From contig JAHLKC010000043.1 of NCBI GenBank assembly GCA_025449115.1, positions 186,001 through 250,000 of the forward strand: a stretch of 64,000 bases of DNA, read 5' to 3'. Shown one piece after another: positions 23,720 through 36,500 of the stretch. Within the stretch, counting starts at the first letter, position 1, and each line of letters begins with the position of its first letter. The notes under the pieces are model-generated. The model had not been told where the DNA came from and searched no databases. It saw only the letters and a list, made by a program, of their open reading frames with translations. Position numbers and translations under genes: made by a program. Source of the stretch: Chytridium lagenaria. Its lineage: Eukaryota; Chytridiomycota; Chytridiomycetes; Chytridiales; Chytridiaceae.

Positions 23720-25605
23720 ATGGCTGCTCCATCCATCGTTTACCAGTCTGGATTTGTAACGAGTTCGCTACCGAGGCTCTCATCGATGCTCTTCCGAAGG
23801 GTGAGTAAAAAACAAGATCTTGCCTGAAGACATGTGCACCAGGCTCATGCATGCTTTGACCATGTGCGCATGTAATAATTGGTTCTCTTTTTGCGTGCCA
23901 TCCTTTCACTTTGCCTGCATTGCAATGTGGCTTTTTCCCATGTATTCGTTAGTTGTTCGATAGAGATTACTCCATTGACCACCAACCATCGCTTCATCAC
24001 CCTTTAGGCCAGAACTCTCCTCAAAAGTGCCCTTACGGGCTCTACGCTGAGCAACTTTCCGGGACCGCCTTCACTGTTCCTCGAGGTCACAACCTGCGAT
24101 CGTGGCTTTACAGAATCCGACCCACAGTTTCCCATCTTCCCTACAAAGCACTGGATAATATGTCCCCTCTTTTGTCCACCAACTTTACAACCGACGGGCC
24201 TAGCGCAAAGTTTGTGAAGACCCCCAACCAGTTGAGGTGGTCGCCATTCCCTCTCACTGATGCGGCCAACAAAACTTTTGTCGAAGGTCTTAAAACGATT
24301 GCTGGAGCTGGTGACCCCAGCTCTAGGAATGGACTTTGCATTCATGTCTACACTGCTGCCAAAGACATGGACCGTCAAGCCTTTTATAACAGTGATGGAG
24401 ATTTCCTCATCGGTACGAGCTCTCGATGAAATCAATATTTCTCACCATCTTTTATTCTTGGATAGTTCCTCAGCAGGGCAAGCTCCACATTCAAACAGAG
24501 CTTGGTATCCTGCATGTAGAACCTCTCGAAATTGCGGTAATTCCTCGCGGGTGAGTATAAGCACGAGTTCTTCACCTTCGTCGTTATCAGTCATTCTGAC
24601 ACTCGTACAATAGAATCCGTTTTGCTGTAAAGCTCCCCGACGGACTCAGCCGTGGATACATTCTGGAAACTTTTGACCGTCACTGGGAACTTCCGGATCT
24701 CGGACCTATCGGTAAAGTGTCTTGTAAAAAAAGCAGAGCACTTACCTCCGTATCAGGTGCTAATGGTTTGGCTAACCCTCGCGACTTCCTGTACCCGACC
24801 GCCGCATACGAGGATATCGACACTGGCGCTCCCTTCACCATCATCTCAAAGTATCAGAGTAGTCTATTTGCCCTCACCCAGAATCATTCGCCATTTGATG
24901 TTGTCGCTTGGCACGGGAACTATGCTCCCTTCAAATATGATCTCAGGCTTTTCAACACCATCAACACGGTATCCTTCGATCACCCGGTATGTCTATTTTT
25001 TAAAAAAACATTTCTCAGGTCTCACTCGTCCACATTTTAGGATCCCTCCATCTTCACGGTCCTTACTGTCAAGTCTGGGAATCCTGGTGTTGCTCTTGCT
25101 GACTTTGTGATCTTCCCTCCGCGTTGGATGGTAGGAAAAACACTTTTAGGTGAGTTTCTATGTAACTCGAACGCTTTGCAGTCCTTCAATTTCGTATTAA
25201 AGGTATTTGTCCCTCAGGCCACCCTACTTTCACCGTAATTGCATGACAGAGTTCATGGGGTTGATTTCTGGTGGCTACGATGCTAAGGCGGAAGGTTTCC
25301 TCCCTGGAGGTGCCTCCTTGCACAGGTTTGATTCTCTTTCATTTGTTTATACCATCTAAAATAAGTGACTACAAAGTGCTATGTCTGCCACGGACCCGAC
25401 AAGGCCACCTTTGAGAAGGCCTCGAGCGACGTTCTTGTCCCTGTCAAGCTCAGACCCGACGGTCTTGCCTTTATGTTCGAGACGTGCATGATGATGTACG
25501 TGTCTAAGTGGGCATTGGAGGACGCAAATTCTCTCCAGGCAAACTACTACAGCTGTTGGCAGGACATGCCTAAGAACTTTAATCCCAACAAGAGGGATAT
25601 TTAGA
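23720..25605 (+). CDS. HGD: Homogentisate 1,2-dioxygenase
   Basis: Fe(II) enzyme of tyrosine/phenylalanine breakdown; opens the homogentisate ring to maleylacetoacetate. Exons read [12 protein letters not shown], then [112 protein letters not shown] core (near 24890), the metal-ligand region [15 protein letters not shown] with GGASLH, and C-terminal [22 protein letters not shown] 25603-25605. The iron ligands (His, Glu, His) are all present. A one-base loss near 23756 breaks the conserved [16 protein letters not shown] stretch. About eight short introns. Confidence 0.95.
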
Positions 25606-25784
25606 TATCCCCCAGGTCTCCTTGCTTTTTCTGTTCTGTAGCAGCCTCATACAAAGTCAATAAATGGAAAAGAGAATTAAAACCGCATTTTATATAGGCT
25701 TATTCTTTAATTCGTTTTTAACGTTTAGCGTGACGCCAAGTGAAGATGCAAGTAAAAAGAGAAGGAAATAAATAAAAAAAAGAC

Positions 25785-27560
25785 TCAAGCTGAACTCTCA
25801 TCATTGTTGTTGGTCGCGGTTTCCCCGGTGGCGGTTCCCTCAGCCGTAGCGGTGGGCTGCTGATACATATCCGGCTGGGCATATTGAGCATAAGCCGACC
25901 AGTCATAATATTGTGAGTAATCCCACTGCGCCTGCTGAGCATACGAGTCAGCAGCAGCGGCGGCATAATCCGTTGTCTGTGAAGCTCCGTATGAGGCCTG
26001 AGCGGATGGATAGCCGTAGGAAGAGTAAGGGTAAAAAGCGGCAATTTTCGACTGCTCATACTCCTTCTTCACTGTTCCCACAAGGTCCATACAAAGGGAC
26101 TTCGCACGTTCAATGGCATCGTCGTTGGGTCCGCTATAAAATCAGAAAATCAATTTTCGAAACTATCAACCTTTTGCAAGAAAAAGAGAATGGAGACGTA
26201 GAGAAGTAGTTCCTCGAAATAAATCAACTGAGAGAAATATAAGGGGCGAGAAATATTAATAGAAAACACAAAGTTCTCTTTGAATTCCACTCAGTGCGTA
26301 TGTGTGCTGGGTTCTTTCTTTTAGATATCATTCTTAGCACTTACGTTAATTCCAGATGCAAAGGTTCGTTCGGATTTGCTGTGGAGCTTTGAAGTTCATA
26401 ACCCGAGCCTTTGCCCTTCTACATAACCGTGTCAATTCTAAAAGACTTTCCCAGCTAAATTTTTAGAACTTACCAAAAATACACGACATCCAGTCTCGTG
26501 CTGAATATGCTTCACAAAAGCACCCTGAGGACCAACAATCTTAGCTCTGACATTAAACGATTTATCTGGCTCAAAATCTAAAAACATCTTGGTCGACGAA
26601 TATCCTCTCTGTGAAACGAAAAACAATTTAAGTATAAACAAAACATTGAAACGCCTTACGGGACTGCAGTGTAGCCTCCAGACGATGCCCCTTGCGGAGC
26701 CACTGATGCTTGCTCAATTAATTCATCAATCTTTTTTACCGCTTGCTCCAATATTTCATAGTTAGCTGCGCGGTAATATGAAGGTAAAGTGGCGGGTCTT
26801 CTCCGTTGCAAGGCCTTGTCAGCATAGTATTTGCCCCTAGTCAAACATCTGCTCCGGTCTCCTTCTTAATATCGGCTTGTGTTGAGCCTTTTGTCAAAAG
26901 ATAGCGATTCTTTAGATCATTGATCTGCAAAATGAGATGTAAGAACCCAGCTGCTCTATCAAAACAGATGTTTTACCTCTATATCTTTAGTAACTTCACC
27001 GGCGCTGATAAAATGGTTTGAATTAAACATTTGAATGCCTGACATCGGAGTGCTTACCCCTGTAGAGCCCTGGAAAGTGCTACGATACCGGCTGCAGCTA
27101 CGTCAATCTTTGAACCAGATGAGGAACGATTCGTTGCGATGCTGCTGGCACCGGGTACATTTCCAAGCATGGCGTTCAATTTGCATGCAGCCAGTTCGGC
27201 CAAGTCATTCGCACCAAGTTTCACCTCGGATTTTGCCTTTGGAAGTTCATCAAAACGGCTTCTCGCAGGTTCATCAAAGCGACTTTTGGGGGGTTCGTCA
27301 AAACGGCTTCTTGGAGGTTCATCAAAGCGGCTCCTTGGAGGCTCATCAAAACGGCTCCTTGGAGCTTCATCAAAACGGCTCCTTGACGGCTCATCGAAAC
27401 GGCCTCTTGGAGGTTCCTCAAAATGCCTCTTCGAAGGCTCATCATAGCGGCTCTTTGAAGGCTCGTCATACGTCGCTTCGAAGATTCTTCTGAGCGGCTC
27501 TTGTGAATAGGAGTGTCCGTCCGGTCCAATATCCCACTTTCTCTTCCTTTGATGAGGTTA
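25785..27560 (-). CDS. KHDC4: KHDC4/BLOM7-like KH-domain splicing cofactor with RFDEPPRS repeats
   Basis: RNA-binding protein with two KH-like domains, linked in animals to pre-mRNA splicing. Order on the minus strand: KRKWDIGPDG (family RSKWDQ N-terminal motif, near 27540), a tandem array of about nine 8-residue units of type RFDEPPRS (27240-27475), AACKLNAMLGNVPG, first KH QINDLKNRYLLTKGSTQADI KKETGADV, a loop ending EILEQAVKKIDELIEQAS, second KH FNVRAKIVGPQGAFVKHIQH ETGCRVFL, then KKEYEQSKIAAFYPYSSYGY and a Tyr/Gln/Ala-rich tail ending DESSA (TGA 25787-25785). The start codon was not resolved: the frame of KRKWD closes upstream, so a first small exon or an indel is needed. The repeat array is not a usual family feature. 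Confidence 0.8.
27240..27475 (-). repeat. 24-bp tandem repeat coding for RFDEPPRS units
   Basis: About nine to ten head-to-tail units of 24 bp (+ strand consensus close to GGTTCATCAAAACGGCTCCT plus 4 bases), all in the KHDC4 frame. Units vary at the arginine/proline codons (RFDEPARS, RFDEPPKS, RFDEAPRS, RYDEPSKS). Being a multiple of three, the array can change length without breaking the gene. Confidence 0.85.
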
Positions 27561-27705
27561 TGCGAAATGCACATCTGTTAGCGGCTGTGTTGCTTCTGTC
27601 AACTGTGGAGAATGTCCTTTATGGACAGGGTACAGTACCTTTCTGTCATTATTATTCTTTTCTGCAAATTCCTCTTTTTTTTTTTGGAAAAATATTTCTT
27701 TCAAT

Positions 27706-29262
27706 TCAATATTCAAAATGGGGAACCACCAGAGAAGATGCAAGTTTGGACTTCTTCATGCTCTTCCAGTAAAGCTTAAGCAGAGTAGGTGTACTTGCGC
27801 GTATCCAGGGATGCTTTAAGGCATCGCGTGTGGACATTCGGCGTTGTGGGCTACTGTCCAGGAGCTTGCTGATGAAATCTTGAATGTCCCCTTCGATGTT
27901 GTGTGGGAATTCAAAGACACCTGAACGGATGCGGCTGATCTGCATGGCGAGGTTTTCATCGCCACCAAATGGAAATTCTCGATTCGTCATAAGTATGTGA
28001 GGACCCCGAGGGCCCAGCAGTCCACACTGAGGAATATCCGTCCGAGCAGTCAAAAACCTCGGGAGCCTGGTTAGTTGGTTAAATATGATTTACGCAAATC
28101 ACGAACCAAGTATGATGTTGTGCCGCTGATTAATAGAACATCGTTTGTTAAAAAACCATTTACGATTTGCCACTGTACCATTTCGTAAGCATTCTTGAAT
28201 GCTTCGACTCTAGGCGCGTTGCCAATCCAAAGTCCGTGAGGACCACCCTGCAAAATGGTTCCGTGGAGTGCAGAAGTACATTCTCTGCCTAAATCTATGA
28301 AGTGTTGATCGACCTTATATGATTACCTTTACGTCCCTATGCGCAATCATATTGCTGTGCAGATACTCCAACCCACAAAGAATTTGAAACACAATAAACT
28401 TCGTCTCATGCGACGGTAGGGGTCCGTTTTGTAAATATGTGAAGAGGTCTCCCCAAACATCATGTCCAAAAATATGTAGACTTCATTAGGCCCGGCGAAT
28501 ACATCCTGCAAAAGATACGATTAATTAATTTAAGGCACGTGTAAATGAGTCTTAGCTACATGAAGCTGGATAAGATTTCTATGCCGAATCGCTTTCAACG
28601 CTTCTAGCTCCTGGTCAATAAAGTTCTTCCCGGTGAGCTTCAACGTCTTGCATGCACGCGAATACACTTAAGCGACGTGTCAAATGCGAGGTGAACGGTT
28701 GAGAAGGCGCCGTTGCCGATGACGTGGTGGTCCAGAAAGATGTACTTGCCGGCAAGCATTTTCTTATGTAGAGTCGACAGTCTCAAGAGGAAAACAAAGT
28801 GCTTGGGGCTTAAAAGATGTAACGGATTTAAAACTCACCACGTCAACGTTCTGAATTTCTATCTCGCTTCCATCCCTCAGGGCTGTCTAGTTTATAACTG
28901 TCAGCTGTTTCTTTTTGAAAACTCAGCTTATGTTACTTTTCCATCCACAATCTTTTGACCGTCGACAACCACGCATGCGGAGATCTCTTCCAGAAAGGGA
29001 ACATCCGATATGAGGAATACACGGAAAAGAGTTTCGTCACCCATTTGAAGCGAGATTGCGTTATCCAAGATCACAGATGCGGGAATGTCTTCCTCACTGT
29101 CTCAATGTCTGACCATACGCAGACGATATCTCGTTTCAAAAGGGGTGATAAACTATCTCTTTGCTTACCCACTAGCTTCATGTCATGTCCTGGTTTGAGG
29201 ACAACAAGCGTTGCCCATGCTGTCTGTCTTTCCTTAACCTTAAGGTGTGAGTGCATAGTCAT
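27706..29262 (-). CDS. FHA-domain Ser/Thr kinase, Chk2/Rad53 type
   Basis: Checkpoint-type kinase. N-terminal FHA domain: WATLVVLKPGHDMKL, then IPASVILDNAISLQMGDETL FRVFLIS, VVVDGQKIVDG and ALRDGSEIEI (29200-28870). Kinase domain: glycine loop VIGNGAFSTVHLAFD (near 28710), hinge AGPNEVYIFLDMM, ICGLEYLHSN equivalent in frame near 28370, catalytic loop MIAHRDVK (28345), DFGLATRLES (28230), APEVFDCS (28055), and subdomains IX-XI with ISRIRSGVFEFP, DFISKLLDSSPQRRMSTRDA LKHPWI. FHA before kinase, with RMSTRDALKHPW, is the architecture of Chk2/Rad53/Cds1/Dun1. All catalytic residues are visible. TGA 27708-27706; start 29262 gives MTMHSHLKVKERQTAW. Which family member it is cannot be fixed here. Confidence 0.85.
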
Positions 29263-29489
29263 AGTGGGGCGTGGGAGCGTTATGATTCGTGTTTTTAGTA
29301 AATATTTATTAATTTATCATGCACAAAATATATTAGACATTGGCTCCGTACATATGTAAATTTTTAATGTTTTAAAGGGGTTGTGGAGTTATTATTAAAA
29401 AAGTGCTAAATATAAGTACAATTGTGCGTAGGATAGGCGACGTAGATAAAAAGAAACGAAGAAGATGGAGCGTCGCATTTAACAGAAAT

Positions 29490-31148
29490 TTACTTGTTGC
29501 TCGAATCCACGCTCTCTCTGTTATCATCTTTGAAGATTGTCAACACAACCTTGTCGTCATATCGAGGTAACTTACATTGCCAGAATCCTCGGCAATCACT
29601 CAAGATATTCACTATTGTTCCGCCTACACCACATTTGAGGAGATCTTCGAAAGGTTAATATGCGATAATATTTAAACATATACCTTCTAGGGCAATGCAT
29701 CGTGAATTTTTTGGGTTCGCCATATCAAAAATTTCATTCTACATATCGTTACCATCGTTTGCATGCTCAAAACTCACTGTGACATCCTCAACACCAACAG
29801 GTTCATGACCAAACACCATCATTTTATCAACAAAGCCTATGTGCCGATAAGATACCCACAACAATAGCAAGGAAAGAAAAACCTAAAAGAAAGCACGAGT
29901 ACCTTGAATAAATAGCGGGAGACTAAAGTCATCCAAAAAACCTTCCCCCTTGACATCAAGCAACTTAAACCCATAACGAATGGATTCGGCAGTTTGTATA
30001 TTTTCGGTCGCCAACACAAGATCAAGAAAGCCCTTATAATCCTGATTGTACAGTTAGCCTTAAAATGACTTTGAGGGGAAAGAGAAAATGTGGTAGCTTA
30101 CCATTTCTCCTCGATAGGTTTGATACTCTAGGATTTAATAAGTGCTAGTAATCAAAACTCATCACAAACCTTGAAAAAGCCTATCCAAGAAAACATCTGT
30201 AAGGGTTCCGTTGTTGTACTTCGAGACTTCTTTTCGGCTTAACATGCCATTATGGTCAATCAAGGTTGAGAAATTGGCCTGCCCCTTATTAAATTACTCA
30301 GTGAACGAGACCATACCATATACTCTCAGGGTCGAATATGATGAAAACCAATTTGATCTCTCGTAGTCTTTTGGGAGGTCGGGCTCACGAAGCTCAAACA
30401 GCTCCGTTAAAATAGGCGAGAGCAATATGCTGTGAATGCTTATACGACCTAACTTGTTTAACATGAATGTAATATTGGATGGAATACCTCGACGTAAAGG
30501 ATCCAAAAAGAAGAAAAACTTTCTTGCCGCTGTACAAACATAGAACTTATGGAAAGACTTATTGACAGCCTCCAGATGGAGGGACGGAATTAAGTCTGCG
30601 ATGTATTGCTGAAGCTCCTGAGGAAGACGTTGGAAAAATGGAGGAAAATGGAGAAAAGGGCCAAATCCAACCTCCTCCGTTAAGTATCCATCGTTATCGC
30701 CGTCGTAAAAGCTCAAATCTAACCTTGCTTGCATGAGTGAGACTGAGGACAGTGTTAGGTAAAACTTTTAGTTCATGAAGTGACCTTTCCTAAGGACATA
30801 GTTGAAGAATTGAAGCACTGATATGAGGCCCCTATCATCGCTGACAAATTTAAGGTAGGTCGATGCCTTGAAGAAAGGATGAAACTTTGCAGGCAGGCCC
30901 TTCTTAATCATGCAAAAATCCTGGTAGGTTATTTTCTAGAACATTAAAACAGCCATCATCAGCATCCGTCAAAGTGGGGTGTGTCATGAACGCACCCTCT
31001 CATCGTCCTTTCCCTCGGAAGAATGGTCACAGAGCATGTCCCATAGCTTATCCAAGTCTTCGTTTGATAGCAGAGCCTCCCGCTGTCGCTCCGCAAAGCA
31101 TGCATGTGCGGCCTCCTTCAACGCTTTGACGATGGTCTCCTTGGACAT
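29490..31148 (-). CDS. PPP2R3C: PP2A regulatory subunit B'' gamma-like (PPP2R3C / FASS-type)
   Basis: EF-hand-type regulatory subunit of protein phosphatase 2A, linked to centrosome or cortical cytoskeleton functions in animals and plants. Start ATG 31148 gives MSKETIVKALKEAAHACFAE and DEDLDKLW-type acidic helices. Core: ARLDLSFYDGDNDGYL (near 30720), EAVNKSFHKFYVCTAARKFF FFLDPLRRG, SILLSPILTELFELREPDLP, NWFSSYSTLRVYG, each close to the family. The C-terminus WQ-YDNRESVDSSNK is obtained by removing a 49-nt intron near 29525-29575 and ends TAA 29492-29490. Eight or more short introns. Start codons of this gene and MDH are only 53 bp apart on opposite strands. Confidence 0.9.
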
Positions 31149-31201
31149 GGTCGTACCAAATTCCCATCAAGATCACACGAGATCCTTTTGACCCTACAAA
31201 C

Positions 31202-32505
<1,304 letters not shown>

Positions 32506-32579
32506 GAATATTTATCTATATACTTTGTTTATATTTTTATAGGAAGCTCTAAAATTTTCCGCCTGATCAATTTTTAATG

Positions 32580-33191
32580 TTTTGAGTTGGAAATGGAATT
32601 ATTGAAATTCAATACATGTGCCAATGGCGACATATCCTCTTCACTTGCCCGAACCTGCCTTTCCGTTGGTCTTTACCGACAAGGTATTTTTTAGAAATGT
32701 CTGTCCCATCCCATATTGTGAGCTTTCTGAGAAAGGCCATGCTCTTTTGTGGACGTGTGAGAAAATACATCCATATCGCTGTGTTTTTTTGCGGGAACTG
32801 GCTTTATAAGAGTATAGTCGCAGCTTGCTTTGAAAATATGTCCACAAGGCGTCGCCTCAAGTGAGTAAAGATATTTGTCTCCATGGAATTGTGTGTTCTA
32901 AGTTCACATTAGGATAAAAAGCCTGCACGTCTTATCATCATCCATTAGTATTAAGTAGCAGTTCAACCCAACAAACGCACCTTTGACTAAGCCATATCGC
33001 TGGAGACTTTGAAAAAGAATAGAAACTTGGCGCATAAGACCTTGTTCAATGTCATCTACTGATTTGTCGAAACCGGTGTAGTCCGTAATAGTGGCAGTTT
33101 GCAAGTCCTCTGTTTCGAGCACGACTTGAGACTCTACAGTATCTGTCTCCACATTGAGTTGCTTTGCGGCAGCAGCAGCCATATCCATAGC
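32580..33191 (-). CDS. Small unknown acidic/helical protein
   Basis: I do not recognise this protein. On the minus strand from ATG near 33191/33185 an uninterrupted frame reads MDMAAAAAKQLNVETDTVES and FDKSVDDIEQGLMRQVSILF QSLQRYGLVK, then a possible GT donor. Continuation exons (a piece ending SPLAHVLNFNNSISNSKH near 32590) are tentative. The helical, charged character suggests a subunit of a coiled-coil complex. Its start is only about 24 bp from the divergent start at 33216. Confidence 0.35.
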
Positions 33192-33215
33192 CAGCATCCA
33201 TTTAATTTTTGGTAG

Positions 33216-33512
33216 ATGACCTTGTCACATACCACGAGCAACATGATCTCCACCACTTCCAGACTTCAGTACAACGTCATTAGGCAGCTAAACAGACCTC
33301 CTACGTTACTCGACGATATCCCCCCGTCCAACTTGGAGTCAGTGAAGTCGGAAATGGACAGCATATTTAAGGACATGACCCGTCTAGGCGAAGAACTTTT
33401 TTTCACGGCTTTTTGGTCATTAAAGTGGGGTTTTTCACCCGCCGGGCTGCGAGGAGAGTTGTATGAGATTCTTGAACCTTGGGGAAGAGAGGGTGACAAG
33501 GGCATCCTCTGA
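33216..33512 (+). CDS. Small unknown protein, helical N-terminus
   Basis: Open frame of 98 codons from ATG 33216 (MTLSHTTSNMISTTSRLQYN), with SNLESVKSEMDSIFKDMTRL GEEL as a likely amphipathic or coiled-coil helix. No family recognised. It sits between a divergent small gene (24 bp away) and the ISWI start (40 bp downstream). The last third (FFTAFWSLKWGF onward) could be intron read-through, so the true protein may be shorter or spliced. Confidence 0.4.
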   Translation: MTLSHTTSNMISTTSRLQYNVIRQLNRPPTLLDDIPPSNLESVKSEMDSIFKDMTRLGEELFFTAFWSLKWGFSPAGLRGELYEILEPWGREGDKGIL

Positions 33513-33552
33513 TTGACAATTATTAATTTGAAAAAAGCCGCTCTTAAAAAAG

Positions 33553-36500
33553 ATGGGGGAGGACATGGACATTGTAGGTACTCGTAACTGCGCATTCGTA
33601 ACTCTCCTGTATGCAGGATGCTAAGGACGTGGAGAAAGTCACCTCAAAGGTGTCCACCAGTCAGCGGGTGCGTGCATGAAGCTGCATTTTTTTGTCATTC
33701 TGACTTCCAACTTTTTAGAATCAAAAGCTTGCTCTGCAGACCGACGAGTTGAACAAAAAACAAGGTGTCTTTAAGTAGCCAGATGTATGTTTAACATAGA
33801 CTAGGCCGCGGATTCCCTAAAGCGATATTCCTATTTGCTTGGACAAACGGATTTGTTTTGTACGAAATGAAGTTGATGTGCTAGCCTGACTCTCACAGCT
33901 CATTTTATCAACACATCAAAACTGAAAGGATCAAATCTCTCTGCCTTCAACGCGGCGACCGATGAAAAACCTACGAAACGACCGGCAAAGGATGGGTAAT
34001 GTTTGTTATTTTCGGACAACTCACACGATTAGTTCGAGGAGGCATCGCTTGACCGAAAAAGAAGAGGACGAGGCTTTGCTCAAGCAAGATGAGACGGAGG
34101 AAGAGGAATATCCTACAGTATTCACTGAATCTCCTCCATGTATGTCCTTGATGATTTGAAGTTTAACTAAGGACATTTATAGTTGTAAAGGGTGGTAAAA
34201 TGAGAGACTACCAAATGCAGGGTCTTAATTGGTTGATATCATTGTATCAAAATGGAATTAATGGAATTCTTGCCGATGAGATGGTTTTGCCATTGCGCTT
34301 TCGTCTTATCCTAACTTTTTGCAGGGTCTCGGGAAAACTTTGCAGTCCATTTCGTTCTTAGGATACCTTAAGCATGTTCGCGGAATTCACGGAAAAATAT
34401 CATCATTGTTCCGAAATCAACTCTCCATAATTGGATGACAGAGATTAAGCGATGGGTCCCGGATTTGGAGCCTTTTCTTTTTCACGGCGATAAAGAACAC
34501 AGGGTTTGCCTTTTTTCACCAACGATATTTATCTAACTTTGTACAGGCTACTCTCGTTAAAGAGAAAATTCAAACAGAAGATTTTGAGATATGCGTGACA
34601 TCCTACGAGATGTGTTTGCTTGAAAAATCAGCCCTTCGAAAGATCTCTTGGCAGTGCCTTATTATCGACGAGGCCCACCGAATAAAAAATGAGAACTCGA
34701 GCTTGTCTCAAATTGTGCGAGAATTTAATTGCCGAAACCGGCTACTTTTGACGGGAACACCTTTACAGGTACGATACCTCCTCTGTTGTATTCTAACATT
34801 CTAGAATAACCTCCATGAACTATGGGCTCTGTTAAACTTCTTGCTGCCAGATGTTTTTAGTTCCTCTGAGGACTTCAACAGCTGGTTCGATGCAAGAGAA
34901 GGTGATCAAGACTTGGTTGTTGCCCAGCTTCATAAAGTGAGTTATTATTTTTTGATTTGTGCTGCCTGTAGTCGAAACTTACTGAATAAAAAGGTCTTAC
35001 GTCCGTTTTTATTGAGGAGAATTAAGGCGGACGTGGAGAAGTCTCTCCTCCCGAAAAAGCGAACGAATCTTTATGTCGGCATGAGCGCAATGCAACGCAA
35101 GTGGTACCAAAATATTTTAGAAAAGGACATAGATGCAGTAAATGGTGAGCTTGAAGTGCCCTTTCTTTTGCATTAAGATATATAGGAAGCGTGGGAGGAA
35201 AAAAGAGTGGCGGGAAGACACGTTTGCTGAACATTGTCATGCAGCTGAGAAAGTGCTGCAATCACCCATATCTTTTTGATGGTGCTGAGCCTGGACCCCC
35301 GTATACCACGGATCAACATATCATCGATAACGCTGGTGAGTAACATCGCTTTTCGTTCAAATTAATAGCTTTAGGTAAAATGGCTATATTGGATCGACTG
35401 CTCGCAAAAATGAAAAGCAATGGATCGCGTGTACTTCTTTTAGTCAAATGAGCCGCATGTTGGATATCCGTACGTTTATATTTGACGATGTAGAAATAAC
35501 TTTTATTTAGTAGAGGATTATTGTGTCTTTCGCGGTTTTGGTAGGGTGCCATGTGAGAAGTGTGCTTACAAGGAAAGATTATTGCCGAATCGACGGCAAT
35601 ACAGCGCATGAAGATAGAATTTCAAGTATCGACGAGTTTAACAAACCTGGAAGTAGCAAGTTCATCTTTTTGCTCACAACTAGAGCTGGAGGTGCGAGAC
35701 ATTAATTTCCTTTGATCTTCACACTTAACTTTTGGGGCTTTCTTCGTCTTTAAATAGGTCTTGGTATTAATTTGGCAACGGCCGACATCGTTGTGATGTA
35801 TGATAATGACTGGTAAGTGAAACTTCTTTCTCCGTTGTATGCAACCGGATAGTGTAGTTGACAAATTATTAAGGAATCCCCAAGTGGTAACGTACCCTTG
35901 AAGTATAATTATATCTAATATATGCTCTATCGCGGTGCATAGGATTTGCAAGGTTGGCAGTAATTTCGAGTTTGAGTTCTAATTATACTATAGCTGAGGA
36001 CCGAGCTCATCGAATCGGTCAAACAAAACAAGTGATCGTGTTCCGTTTTTATAACAGAGAATGCTATAGAAGAAAAGGTTATTGACAGGGCTACTCAAAA
36101 ACTACGACTGGATCAGTTGGTTATTCAACAAGGACGCGGATCCTCAAATGCTTCGAAAGGTGCCTTGATTAATTTTAAAAAATGTACTGAACAGTATCTC
36201 GTAGCTTCTACAACAAACTCCAAAGATGAACTTTGATGATGATTCAACACGTGCTGAATCAATTTTTCAGTCTAAAGACAGGTATATAAAGTCTATATTG
36301 TCCTTATCTTATAGAAATTTCTTCTAGCACAATTACGAATGACGATATTGAAGACGTTCTCCGTCGAGGTGAGGAGAAGACGGCGGAACTCGACAAGAAG
36401 TATAACAGCATGGGGTTGGACGACGTCAAAAACTTCATGTCCATGGCAGTGTGTATCAATGGGAAGGCTCCGATTTCAGATCGACACAGGTAAGAGGACT

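Noticed and set aside
24004..24435. 143-codon minus-strand frame
   Set aside because: Shadow of homogentisate dioxygenase exons on the plus strand, which carry conserved motifs.
27139..27447. Plus-strand open frame of SSKRLLGG repeats
   Set aside because: Exact antisense of the RFDEPPRS array of KHDC4; flanking minus-strand exons show KH domains, so the plus frame is a shadow.
27240..27475. CRISPR-like array of 24-bp repeats
   Set aside because: Repeats are directly adjacent without spacers, vary by codon and lie in a eukaryotic coding frame.
29500..29515. Possible tRNA B-box (TCGAATCC)
   Set aside because: Lies in the last exon of PPP2R3C; no A-box at the right distance and no cloverleaf.
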